13,001 nucleotides of DNA. It comes from an uncultured Bacteroidales bacterium (lineage in GTDB: Bacteria > Bacteroidota > Bacteroidia > Bacteroidales > UBA932). Below the pieces are notes generated by a model. The model did no database searches. It was not told the DNA's origin and saw only the letters and a list, made by a program, of their open reading frames with translations. Positions 1-11,397 of the stretch are shown here, piece after piece (the stretch's first letter is position 1; each line of letters begins with the position of its first letter). The DNA is taken from positions 1 to 13,001 of the forward strand of contig CAJOMY010000071.1 of the NCBI GenBank assembly GCA_905235775.1, given 5' to 3'. The position numbers and the translations under genes are program-made.

Positions 1-2
1 AC

Positions 3-71
3 ACTTCCAGGAAGTCCACCAAGGGCAAGCGGGGACGTCCGGCTAAGCCGCAGACCGAGACGATGACTTAA
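3..71 (+). CDS. C-terminal fragment of an unidentified plus-strand protein
   Basis: The third plus frame is open from the window edge to a TAA stop at 69-71 and encodes about 22 residues ending KGKRGRPAKPQTETMT. The fragment is rich in Lys, Arg, Ser and Thr, and its KRGRPAK core resembles an AT-hook (the R-G-R-P type of minor-groove-binding motif) or a basic nucleoprotein tail. The other two plus frames also hit stops here (TGA at 64-66, TAA at 44-46), so the frame choice rests on composition. The gene converges on the rpoC end of the operon. Its function cannot be assigned because nearly all of it lies outside the window; a nucleoid or topoisomerase-type DNA-binding tail is only a guess. Confidence 0.45.
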   Translation, partial: TSRKSTKGKRGRPAKPQTETMT

Positions 72-245
72 TTGTATAAAAACCTGCAAAACTCAGATTA
101 TTATGAATCTTATTCTGATATTATCCCCGGTTTTTCAAGCCTTATTTCCGGTCGCATCTGCGAGGAACAGGGCCATTCAAACACGGTGCAATTTACACAA
201 AATAATTGAAAATTTTGCTTTCCTCCGTGAAAATCAGGGATCAAG

Positions 246-293
246 CCTCGGAGGCCGAAGGCCGACCGAGGGGGTTTGGGGGATACTTCCCCC
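246..293. repeat. Two hairpins in the intergenic region beyond the rpoC terminator
   Basis: Two inverted repeats lie next to each other. The first pairs CCTCGG (246-251) with CCGAGG (266-271), with an inner GGCC/GGCC stem (253-256 with 260-263) around a GAA loop and small bulges. The second pairs GGGGGA (278-283) with TCCCCC (288-293) around a TACT loop. Neither is followed by a T-run on either strand, so they do not look like intrinsic terminators. They could be a REP-like extragenic palindrome unit or a transcript-stabilising 3' structure; which one cannot be decided from one copy. The rest of 72-245 is AT-rich, and I see no gene or clear promoter in it. Confidence 0.5.
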
Positions 294-302
294 AATAATA
301 AA

Positions 303-334
303 AAACTACCGACCCCGTTCGGGGTCGGTAGTTT
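303..334 (-). terminator. Intrinsic terminator of the rpoBC operon
   Basis: A perfect 14-bp stem (303-316 with 321-334) encloses a 4-nt loop at 317-320. Read on the minus strand, the hairpin runs into TTTTTTATTATT, a good U-tract. On the plus strand only TTTG follows, so it should act mainly on transcripts leaving rpoC. It starts 27 bp after the rpoC stop codon and directly abuts the inverted repeat at 335-379. Confidence 0.85.
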
Positions 335-361
335 GAGTTGAATGAATTGTAAGGCACAGCC

Positions 362-379
<18 letters not shown>
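335..379. repeat. 20-bp perfect inverted repeat overlapping the rpoC stop codon
   Basis: GAGTTGAATGAATTGTAAGG at 335-354 is the exact reverse complement of 360-379, with a 5-nt spacer (355-359). The right arm is coding: on the minus strand it holds the last rpoC codons for Glu-Leu-Asn-Glu-Leu, the TAA stop and two more bases. The left arm is 3' untranslated sequence. In the mRNA this makes a 20-bp stem enclosing the stop codon, stacked directly on the terminator hairpin at 303-334. The stem is AT-rich, and without its own U-tract it is not a terminator by itself. Confidence 0.85.
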
Positions 380-4612
<4,233 letters not shown>

Positions 4613-4634
4613 ATTACGTTTCGTTCAAACCAAT

Positions 4635-7600
4635 TTAATCCAAAGTAACCTTGAGACCGAGACCACGGAGTTCGTGGAGGAGCACGTTGAGGGACTCCGG
4701 GATACCTGCGGGCGGCATAGGGTCGCCCTTGACAATGGCCTCGTAAGTCTTGGACCGTCCGACGACGTCGTCGGACTTGACCGTCAGGATCTCCTGCAGG
4801 GCGTTGGCTGCGCCGAAGGCCTCGAGCGCCCAGACTTCCATCTCACCGAAACGCTGGCCGCCGAACTGGGCTTTACCGCCGAGCGGCTGCTGGGTGATGA
4901 GGGAGTAGGGACCGATGGAACGGGCGTGCATCTTGTCGTCGACCATGTGGCCGAGCTTGATCATGTAGATGACACCCACGGTCGCGGGCTGGTCGAAGTA
5001 GTCGCCGGTGCCGCCGTCGCGAAGCCGGGTCTTGCCGAAACGGGGGACGCCCGCCTTGTCGGTATACGCGCAGATCTCGTCGATGCTCGCGCCGTCGAAA
5101 ATCGGGGTGCTGAACTTCAGGCCCAGCCGGGCGCCGGCCCAGCCGAGCACCGTCTCGTAGATCTGTCCGAGGTTCATACGGGAAGGCACGCCGAGCGGGT
5201 TGAGCACGATGTCCACTGGGGTGCCGTCCTCGAGGAACGGCATGTCCTCCTGGCGGACGATCTTGGCCACGATACCCTTGTTGCCGTGGCGGCCGGCCAT
5301 CTTGTCGCCGACGGTGATCTTGCGCTTCTTGGCGATGTACACCTTGGCAAGCTGCATCACGCCGTTGGGAAGTTCGTCGCCCACCTTGATCTTGTCCATC
5401 TCCCGCTTGCAGATCGCCTGCTCAGCCTTGAGGGCGATGCAATAGTTGTTGATGAGGTCGCGGATCAGGGCGTTGGCTTCCTTGTCTGCCGTCCATTTGG
5501 CGGACGTGATGTTCGTGTAGTCGATGCTCTTGAGCATCTCCGCGGTGATCTTCTTGTCCTTCGGAATAATCTCGACGCCGTAGAGGTCGGAGATGCCGGC
5601 GCTCTTGCGGTTCTTGGTCAGGATCACGAGCTTCTGGATGAAGTCGGTGTAGAGCTTCTCGGCCTTGCGGTCGAACTCGGCCTGACGCATTTCCAGACGG
5701 GTCTTCTGGTCGTTCTTGGCCTGGCTCTTCTTGCCGCCCTCCTTGGAAAGTTTGGCATAGAGGGCCGTACCGATGACCGTACCGCTCAAGGACGGGTTGG
5801 CCTTGAGGGAGGCGTCCTTGACGTCACCGGCCTTGTCGCCGAAGATCGCCTTGAGGAGTTTCTCTTCCGGGGACGGATCGCTCTCGCCCTTCGGCGTGAT
5901 CTTGCCGATCATGATGTCGCCCGGCTCGATGTGGGCGCCGATGCGGACGATACCGTCTTCGCCGAGGTTCCTGGTGGCGTCCTCACTGACATTCGGAATG
6001 TCGGAGGTGAGCTCCTCCATGCCGCGCTTGGTGTCGCGGACCTCGGTGAGATACTCGTCCACGTGGATGGAAGTGAGGACGTCCCACTTCACCATCTCCT
6101 CGGAGAGCACGATGGCATCCTCGTAGTTGTAGCCCTTCCACGGCATGAAAGCCACCATCAGGTTGCGGCCGAGGGCGAGCTCGCCGTTTTGGGAGGCGTA
6201 GCCCTGGGTCAGCACCTGGCCCTTCTCCACCTTGTCGCCCTTGGATACAAGCGGCGAGAGGCAGATCGTGGTGCTCTGGTTGGTCCGGCGGTAGATCGGG
6301 AGCTTGTAGACCGTTTCCTCCGGGGAGAAGCTGACGAATTTCTCGTCTTCGGTCTGCTCGTAACGGATGCGGATCTCGTTGGCGTCCACGTAGGTGACTT
6401 CACCCTTGCGCTCGGCGATGAACTGCGTGCGGGAATCCAGGCAGACGCGCTCCTCCAGTCCGGTACCCACGATCGGGGATTCGGGCTTGAGCAGCGGCAC
6501 GGCCTGACGCATCATGTTCGCACCCATGAGGGCGCGGTGGGCGTCGTCATGCTCCAGGAAAGGAATGAGGGAGGCGGCGACCGAAGCCATCTGGTTCGGA
6601 GCCACGTCCATGTAGTTGACCTCCTCCTTCGTGACCACCGGGAAATCGGCCTCGAGGCGGCACTGGATGCGGTCTTCGAGGATATTCCCGTCCTTGTCCA
6701 TGCGGACGTTGGCCAGGGAAACAAGTTTGTTCTCTTCCTCCTCGGCGCTCATGTAATGGCAGCCTGCCGCGGAAAGGTCGACCTTGCCGTCCTTGACGTC
6801 GCGGTAGGGGGTTTCGATGAATCCGAGCGCGTCGATGCGGGCATAGACGCACAGGGAGGAGATCAGACCGATGTTCGGACCTTCCGGAGACTCGATCGGG
6901 CAGAGACGGCCGTAGTGCGTGTAGTGCACGTCACGGACTTCAAAGCCGGCACGGTCGCGGCTCAGACCGCCGGGGCCGAGGGCGGAAAGACGACGCTTGT
7001 GGGTGATCTCCGCCAGCGGGTTGGTCTGGTCCATGAACTGGGACAGCTGGCTCGTGCCGAAGAACGAGTTGATCACGGAAGAGAGGGTCTTCGCGTTGAT
7101 CAGGTCAATCGGGTTGAACTGCTCGCTGTCGCGGACGTTCATGCGTTCGCGGATGGTACGGGCCATGCGGCTCAGACCCACGCTGAACTGGTTGGCCAGC
7201 TGCTCGCCAACCGTGCGGACACGGCGGTTGGACAGGTGGTCGATATCGTCGACCGAGGCCTTGGAGTTGATCAGCTGGATGAGATACTTGATGATCTCGA
7301 TGATATCGGTGTTCGTCAGGACACGCACGTCCGGAGCGATGGTCAGGCCGAGCTTCTTGTTGAGGCGGAAGCGGCCGACGTTGCCCAGGTCGTATCTCTT
7401 CTCGGAGAAGAAAAGCTTGTCGATGACGTCGCGGGCCGTGCTCTCATCCGGCGGTTCCGAGTTGCGGAGCTGCTTGTAGATGTAGTTGACGGCTTCGATT
7501 TCGGTGTTGGTCGGATCCTTCTGCAGGGTGTTGAAGATGATGGAGTACTCGTTCGAGCCCACCTCGTCCTTCTGCAGGAGGATGCTCTTCTCATCGGCTT

Positions 7601-8456
7601 CGAGAATGGCCTCGATCGTGGTGTCGTCGAGTATCTCGCCACGGTTGACGATGATCTCGATACGCTCCACGGGCGTCACCTCGCCGGTGTCCTCGTCGAT
7701 GAAGTCCTCGAACTTGGTCTTGAGCACGTTGTTGGCGAGCTTGCGGCCCTTGCCGGCCTCCAGGTTCTCGGGCGTCACCTCGATCTCGTCGGCCAGGTCG
7801 AAGATGTCGATGATGTCTTTGTCCGCGTTGTAACCGATCGCACGCAGGAGCGTGGTCACGGGCAGTTTCTTCTTGCGGTCGATGTACGCATACATCACGT
7901 TGTTGATGTCGGTTGCGAACTCGATCCAGGATCCCTTGAAGGGGATGATGCGGGCGGAATAGAGTTTCGTGCCGTTGGCGTGCATGCTCTGGTCGAAGAA
8001 CACGCCGGGGGAACGGTGAAGCTGGGACACGATGATGCGTTCGGATCCGTTGATCACGAACGTACCGGCGGGCGTCATGTAGGGAATGTTCCCGAGATAG
8101 ACGTCCTGGACGCGGGTGTCGAAGTCTTCATGCTCCGGGTCCGTGCACGAAAGGCGGAGTTTTGCCTTGAGCGGGACGTTGTACGTCAGGCCGCGCTGGA
8201 GGCACTCCTCGATGGAATACTGAGGGGGATCGATGAAGTAATCGATGAACTCGAGCTTGTAGTTGTTCCTCGTATCCTCAATCGGGAAGATCTCCTGGAA
8301 TACCTGGTAAAGGCCTTCGTCCTTGCGGTTCTCCGGCGTGGTCTCCAGCTGGAAGAAGTCCCGGAAGGACTTGAGTTGCACTTCCAGCAGGTCCGGATAT
8401 TCCAGGATCTTGGATGTTGCGAAATTGATACGCTTGTTTGTTGCCTTTTTTGACAT
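4635..8456 (-). CDS. rpoB: DNA-directed RNA polymerase subunit beta
   Basis: RNA polymerase beta subunit, 1273 residues, colinear with Bacteroidales RpoB throughout. Seen in order: the N-terminal lobe with GSERIIVSQLHRSPGVFF (137-154); the rifampicin pocket at 467-493 (GTSQLSQFMDQ...HKRRLSALG); the fork loop and CPIESPEGPNIGL segment (519-531); MPWKGYNYEDAIVLSEE (771-787); a lysine-rich, partly coiled-coil insertion near 893-1025; KKRKITVGDKMAGRHGNKG (1043-1061), with conserved active-site lysines; and the C-terminal clamp region GGKAQFGGQRFGEMEVWALE (1193-1212). Residues matching E. coli D516, H526 and S531 are D476, H486 and S491, the usual rifampicin-sensitive state. Hardly any TTA, CTA or TCA codons occur, as expected of a highly expressed GC-rich gene. 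It is preceded by a terminator-like hairpin and a 9-bp tandem repeat. Confidence 0.99.
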   Translation of the reverse strand: MSKKATNKRINFATSKILEYPDLLEVQLKSFRDFFQLETTPENRKDEGLYQVFQEIFPIEDTRNNYKLEFIDYFIDPPQYSIEECLQRGLTYNVPLKAKLRLSCTDPEHEDFDTRVQDVYLGNIPYMTPAGTFVINGSERIIVSQLHRSPGVFFDQSMHANGTKLYSARIIPFKGSWIEFATDINNVMYAYIDRKKKLPVTTLLRAIGYNADKDIIDIFDLADEIEVTPENLEAGKGRKLANNVLKTKFEDFIDEDTGEVTPVERIEIIVNRGEILDDTTIEAILEADEKSILLQKDEVGSNEYSIIFNTLQKDPTNTEIEAVNYIYKQLRNSEPPDESTARDVIDKLFFSEKRYDLGNVGRFRLNKKLGLTIAPDVRVLTNTDIIEIIKYLIQLINSKASVDDIDHLSNRRVRTVGEQLANQFSVGLSRMARTIRERMNVRDSEQFNPIDLINAKTLSSVINSFFGTSQLSQFMDQTNPLAEITHKRRLSALGPGGLSRDRAGFEVRDVHYTHYGRLCPIESPEGPNIGLISSLCVYARIDALGFIETPYRDVKDGKVDLSAAGCHYMSAEEEENKLVSLANVRMDKDGNILEDRIQCRLEADFPVVTKEEVNYMDVAPNQMASVAASLIPFLEHDDAHRALMGANMMRQAVPLLKPESPIVGTGLEERVCLDSRTQFIAERKGEVTYVDANEIRIRYEQTEDEKFVSFSPEETVYKLPIYRRTNQSTTICLSPLVSKGDKVEKGQVLTQGYASQNGELALGRNLMVAFMPWKGYNYEDAIVLSEEMVKWDVLTSIHVDEYLTEVRDTKRGMEELTSDIPNVSEDATRNLGEDGIVRIGAHIEPGDIMIGKITPKGESDPSPEEKLLKAIFGDKAGDVKDASLKANPSLSGTVIGTALYAKLSKEGGKKSQAKNDQKTRLEMRQAEFDRKAEKLYTDFIQKLVILTKNRKSAGISDLYGVEIIPKDKKITAEMLKSIDYTNITSAKWTADKEANALIRDLINNYCIALKAEQAICKREMDKIKVGDELPNGVMQLAKVYIAKKRKITVGDKMAGRHGNKGIVAKIVRQEDMPFLEDGTPVDIVLNPLGVPSRMNLGQIYETVLGWAGARLGLKFSTPIFDGASIDEICAYTDKAGVPRFGKTRLRDGGTGDYFDQPATVGVIYMIKLGHMVDDKMHARSIGPYSLITQQPLGGKAQFGGQRFGEMEVWALEAFGAANALQEILTVKSDDVVGRSKTYEAIVKGDPMPPAGIPESLNVLLHELRGLGLKVTLD

Positions 8457-8463
8457 ATTCTGC

Positions 8464-8481
8464 CGTTGGAAACGTTGGAAA
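8464..8481. repeat. Tandem 9-bp direct repeat in the rpoB leader
   Basis: CGTTGGAAA occurs twice, head to tail, at 8464-8472 and 8473-8481 (TTTCCAACG twice on the coding strand). It ends 7 bp before the rpoB start codon, in the position where a ribosome or a regulatory protein would contact the mRNA. No Shine-Dalgarno sequence is present. Two copies could be chance or a small slippage duplication. Confidence 0.6.
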
Positions 8482-8502
8482 TGGAGAAAAACTTAAATAC
8501 GG

Positions 8503-8540
8503 AAAAAAGGTTTAGAGCCTATTATCCCGGCTCTAAACCT
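8503..8540 (-). terminator. Terminator/attenuator between rplL and rpoB
   Basis: A perfect 12-bp stem (AGGTTTAGAGCC at 8508-8519 with its reverse complement at 8529-8540) encloses a 9-nt loop. On the minus strand it is followed by six T residues (8508-8503). This is a textbook intrinsic terminator 31 bp past the rplL stop. Because rpoB and rpoC follow with no obvious strong promoter of their own, I infer partial termination, as with the known rplL-rpoB attenuator of E. coli, letting the cell make more ribosomal protein than RNA polymerase. Confidence 0.8.
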
Positions 8541-8545
8541 GTTTG

Positions 8546-8562
8546 TCCCCGAAAGCAGGGGA
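8546..8562. other. Small hairpin just downstream of rplL
   Basis: TCCCC (8546-8550) pairs with GGGGA (8558-8562) around a 7-nt loop. It lies between the rplL stop codon and the attenuator-like hairpin. It is short and could be chance, or it could be an RNA processing or 3'-end protecting element. Confidence 0.35.
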
Positions 8563-8571
8563 GGCTGGAGT

Positions 8572-8936
8572 TTATTTTACCTCAACCTCGGCGCCAGCTT
8601 CCTCAAGAGCAGCCTTGAGGGCCTCGGCCTCTGCCTTGGAAATCTTCTCTTTCACCGTTGCGGGAGCACCGTCAACGAGATCCTTCGCTTCCTTCCGAGC
8701 TCAGTCTTCACGACCTTGATCACGTTGAGCTTGGCCTGACCGGCATTCTTGAGGACGACATCGAACTCGGTCTGCTCGGCTTCGGCGGCACCGGCGGCGC
8801 CACCCTCGGCGGAAACGACCACAGCAGCGGCTGCAGGCTCGATACCATACTCTTCCTTGAGAATCTTTGCAAGTTCCTGAACGTCTTTTACAGAAAGGTT
8901 AACCAACTCTTCTGCAAGGGCTTTAACATCTGCCAT
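8572..8936 (-). CDS. rplL: 50S ribosomal protein L7/L12, frameshifted by a 10-nt loss
   Basis: L7/L12 forms the flexible ribosomal stalk that recruits EF-Tu and EF-G. The reading frame is intact for residues 1-80: N-terminal dimerisation domain, an Ala/Gly-rich hinge near 34-53, then the C-terminal domain through QTEFDVVLKNAG and VVKTELG. At 8694/8695 the frame breaks. In the original frame 14 foreign residues follow and translation stops at 8652-8654 (94 residues). One frame over, the true C-terminus continues without fault for 40 codons, from KEAKDLVDGAPATVKEK to EEAGAEVEVK, with TAA at 8572-8574. The expected TELGLGLKEAK segment lacks exactly 10 nt (the last base of one Gly codon plus Leu-Gly-Leu); restoring them gives the usual 124 residues. 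The ATG lies 32 bp after rplJ. The gene is essential, so a sequence error is the first suspicion. Confidence 0.9.
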
Positions 8937-8968
8937 AATTTTTATCTTTTTAATTGTTAATATTTTGC

Positions 8969-9634
8969 TTATTCTGCTGCAGGAGCTTCAGCTGCCGGGG
9001 CCTCCTCTGCGGCGGCCGGTGCGGCCTCTTCTGCGGGAGCGGGTGCAGCCTCAGCTGCGGGCGCCTCTGCGGCCGGTGCCTCGGGGGCAGCGGGAGCCTC
9101 AGGGGCGGCAGCGGGCTTCGCGGATGCGATCTTCTCGTCGTCTGCCTTGCCTTCGGATGCATTCTCGAGGCCGCCGATGACGCGCTGGATCGGGCTCTGG
9201 AGGAGGGCGATGATGTCGCCGATGAGCTCTTCGCGGGTCTTGATGGCAGCGAGCTGGTCGAGCTTGTCTTCACCGATGAAGACGCAATCCTGCACATAGG
9301 CGCCCTTGACTACAGGCTTGCTGAAGCCTTCGCGCTGGAGCTTCTTGATGAGCTTGCCGGGCGCGGACGGGACGTTCGTGTACATGATGGCGGTGTTGCC
9401 GACCAGGGTCTCGGAGAGCGTCTTGACGTCCTCGTTCTCCAGGCCTTTTAGGACATGGGCGAACAGGGTGTTCTTGACAACGCTCAGGACGATACCCTCG
9501 TTGAAGCACTCGCGACGGAGTTTGCTTGTCTGTCCAGCATTCAGGCCAGCGATATCGGTAATATAGAAATTCGGATACTGCTGGAGCTGCGCTGAGATGG
9601 TTTCAATAATTTGACCTTTGACTTCTTTTTTCAT
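8969..9634 (-). CDS. rplJ: 50S ribosomal protein L10 with Ala/Pro/Glu tail
   Basis: L10 is the base of the L7/L12 stalk: its N-terminal domain binds 23S rRNA with L11, and its C-terminal helix holds L7/L12 dimers. Residues 1 to about 170 match the family (MKKEVKGQIIETISAQL; VVKNTLFAHVLKG near 52-64; PGKLIKKLQREG near 92-103; helix LIGDIIALLQSPIQRVIGGL near 137-156). The protein is 221 residues, against about 165-175 usually. The surplus is a tail in which residues 174-221 are only Ala (27), Pro (11) and Glu (10), built from EAPAA-like units and acidic. The tail is in frame and ends in TAA 32 bp before rplL, so it appears genuine. The start is 12 bp after rplA. In other bacteria the L10-L12 complex represses its own mRNA; no specific site is evident here. 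Confidence 0.97.
   Translation of the reverse strand: MKKEVKGQIIETISAQLQQYPNFYITDIAGLNAGQTSKLRRECFNEGIVLSVVKNTLFAHVLKGLENEDVKTLSETLVGNTAIMYTNVPSAPGKLIKKLQREGFSKPVVKGAYVQDCVFIGEDKLDQLAAIKTREELIGDIIALLQSPIQRVIGGLENASEGKADDEKIASAKPAAAPEAPAAPEAPAAEAPAAEAAPAPAEEAAPAAAEEAPAAEAPAAE
8972..9115. repeat. Low-complexity GC-rich repeat coding the L10 tail
   Basis: This 144-bp stretch encodes the Ala/Pro/Glu tail of L10 from degenerate repeats of GCN, CCN and GAR codons. Units are imperfect at DNA level (GCCTCTGCGG and GCCGGTGC recur), so it is prone to slippage and to length change between strains. Confidence 0.75.
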
Positions 9635-9646
9635 AATATTGAATTT

Positions 9647-10351
9647 TTACTCAGCACCGTTGAGGAATGCCTTGAGATCGATTTTGACACCGGGGCTCAT
9701 GGTGGAGCACAGGGCTGCGCTCTTCATGTAGGTGCCCTTCAGGGCCTGCGGCTTGAGCTTCGCGATGGCGTTGAGCACCTCCGCGGCGTTCTCATAAAGC
9801 TGCTGGGCGGAGAAGGAAACCTTGCCGATGCCCGTATGAATGATACCGGTCTTGTCGACCTTGAAGTCGATCTTGCCGGCCTTCGAAGCCTTGACGGCGG
9901 CGCCGATCTCCATGGTGACCGTGCCGGTCTTGGGATTCGGCATGAGGCCGCGGGGACCGAGGACTTTACCCAGGGCACCCACCTTGGCCATCACGGAAGG
10001 AGTACAGACGATGACGTCAACGTCCGTCCAACCACCCTTGATCTTCTCGATGTAGTCGTCCAGACCCACGTAGTCGGCTCCGGCTTCCTTCGCCTCGTTC
10101 TCCTTGTCGGGAGTGCAGAGGGCCAGGACGCGCACCACCTTGCCCGTTCCGTTCGGAAGGGTGACCACGCCACGGATCATCTGGTTGGCCTTGCGCGGGT
10201 CAACACCGAGATTCGCGGAGATCTCGACGGTAGCATCGAACTTGGTGAACGTGATATCCTTTACCACCTGGCACGCCTCAGCGAGCGGATACAGCTTGTG
10301 AGAATCGAACTTCTCAGCGACTGCCTTCTGATTCTTAGTCATTCTTGCCAT
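9647..10351 (-). CDS. rplA: 50S ribosomal protein L1
   Basis: L1 forms the mobile L1 stalk that moves deacylated tRNA out of the E site. The 234-residue length is normal. Two-domain family features are visible: TKFDATVEISANLGVDPRKA (36-55), the L1 signature region MAKVGALGKVLGPRGLMPNP (121-140), and the C-terminal RNA-binding TMSPGVKID (217-225). The annotated ATG gives MARMTKNQKA; the second Met (residue 4, ATG at 10340-10342) is a possible alternative start. It follows rplK after 14 bp and precedes rplJ by 12 bp, an L11-L1-L10-L12 operon. In E. coli L1 represses this mRNA near rplK; I could not identify an equivalent site here. Confidence 0.98.
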   Translation of the reverse strand: MARMTKNQKAVAEKFDSHKLYPLAEACQVVKDITFTKFDATVEISANLGVDPRKANQMIRGVVTLPNGTGKVVRVLALCTPDKENEAKEAGADYVGLDDYIEKIKGGWTDVDVIVCTPSVMAKVGALGKVLGPRGLMPNPKTGTVTMEIGAAVKASKAGKIDFKVDKTGIIHTGIGKVSFSAQQLYENAAEVLNAIAKLKPQALKGTYMKSAALCSTMSPGVKIDLKAFLNGAE

Positions 10352-10365
10352 AACGCGTGTCGATT

Positions 10366-10809
10366 TTAAAGGTTCTCGGGGAACTCACCGGTGACGGTGA
10401 TACCCATGCTTCTTGCGGTGCCTGCCACCATGCGCATCGCGGATGCGAGGGTGAAGCAGTTGAGGTCCGGCATCTTGCCTTCGGCAATCGTCTTGACCTG
10501 ATCCCAGGTGACGGACGCGACCTTCTTGCGGTTCGGTTCGCCGGAAGCCTTGTCGATCTTGGCGGCTTCTTTCAGGGACACAGCCACGGGCGGCTGCTTG
10601 ACTTCGAAGGTGAAGGACTTGTCGGAATAGACCGTGATCACGACGGGAAGGGTCTTGCCCGCCTGGGCCTGCGTGGCTGCATTGAAAGCCTTGCAGAAGT
10701 CCATGATGTTCAAGCCTTTGGAACCGAGTGCAGGTCCTACCGGAGGTGCAGGATTGGCAGCTCCGCCTTTGATTTGGAGCTTAATGAATCCGGTAACTTC
10801 TTTTGCCAT
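10366..10809 (-). CDS. rplK: 50S ribosomal protein L11
   Basis: L11 binds the GTPase-associated centre of 23S rRNA together with L10 and takes part in factor-dependent GTP hydrolysis and the stringent response. It has 147 residues, a normal length. The N-terminal domain shows the proline-rich thiostrepton-site loop NPAPPVGPALGSKGLNIMDF (19-38). The C-terminal rRNA-binding domain runs from about residue 75 and ends with TLASAMRMVAGTARSMGI (120-137). The start is preceded by an AT-rich segment without a Shine-Dalgarno sequence and lies 9 bp after nusG. Confidence 0.98.
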   Translation of the reverse strand: MAKEVTGFIKLQIKGGAANPAPPVGPALGSKGLNIMDFCKAFNAATQAQAGKTLPVVITVYSDKSFTFEVKQPPVAVSLKEAAKIDKASGEPNRKKVASVTWDQVKTIAEGKMPDLNCFTLASAMRMVAGTARSMGITVTGEFPENL

Positions 10810-10818
10810 GTTGGATTG

Positions 10819-11385
10819 TTATTCTTTAGTTACTTGCGTAAAGCTGAGTTCGAGTTGGGTCTTCCTTCCGAAGATCACCACAATTACCTTGACCTTGCTC
10901 CGGTCTTCCAGAATCTCGTCGACGACGCCGCTGAAACCGCTGAACGGTCCGTCCGTGATGCGCACGGACTCACCGATCTCATAGTTGACGTAGGTCTCGG
11001 CTGCGTTGTCCGCATTTTCATCCTGAACGCCGAGGATCCGCTGTGCCTCTTCCTCGCGGATGGGCACCGGGATGCGCTCGAACTGGGCGCCGGTGGTCGT
11101 TTTCTTTTCGGTGAGGAACCCGGACATGCCGGGAACAAGGTTCCGGATGATGTTCTCAAGCTTGGCACTCAATTCGGCCTGGATCAATACATAACCAGGG
11201 AAAAGCAGCTTGTCGACTGCCTTCCTTTTGCCGTTTTTCGTGACGATTTCCTTTTTTACGGGAACCAGTACCTGAGCAACTGAATCCTGAAGTCCGCTTC
11301 TTTCGATCTCTTTCTCGAGATACTCCTTGGCCTTCTTTTCCTTCCCTCCTGCCGCTCGCAGAACGTACCATTTCATTTCGCCCAT
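10819..11385 (-). CDS. nusG: Transcription elongation/antitermination factor NusG
   Basis: NusG binds the RNA polymerase clamp, modulates pausing, and links polymerase to ribosomal S10 or Rho. The 188-residue protein has an NGN domain near 4-115 (MKWYVLRAAGGKEKKAKEYL at the start, LLFPGYVLIQ at 60-69). A linker of about 25 residues follows, then a C-terminal KOW domain near 138-185 (GESVRITDGPFSGFSGVV at 138-155). The ATG chosen gives MGEMKWYV; the second Met, 9 bp downstream, would give the more common MKWYV start, and both are possible. secE lies 12 bp upstream and rplK 9 bp downstream, the classic secE-nusG-rplK order. Confidence 0.98.
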   Translation of the reverse strand: MGEMKWYVLRAAGGKEKKAKEYLEKEIERSGLQDSVAQVLVPVKKEIVTKNGKRKAVDKLLFPGYVLIQAELSAKLENIIRNLVPGMSGFLTEKKTTTGAQFERIPVPIREEEAQRILGVQDENADNAAETYVNYEIGESVRITDGPFSGFSGVVDEILEDRSKVKVIVVIFGRKTQLELSFTQVTKE

Positions 11386-11397
11386 AACGAGTCAAGA

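Noticed and set aside
103..336. A 77-codon plus-strand frame in the left intergenic region
   Set aside because: It runs through the hairpins and the rpoC terminator, has no recognisable domain and no start signal.
8652..8936. Taking the 94-residue frame as a complete shortened L7/L12
   Set aside because: Its last 14 residues are out-of-frame sequence, and the genuine C-terminus follows intact in the next frame.
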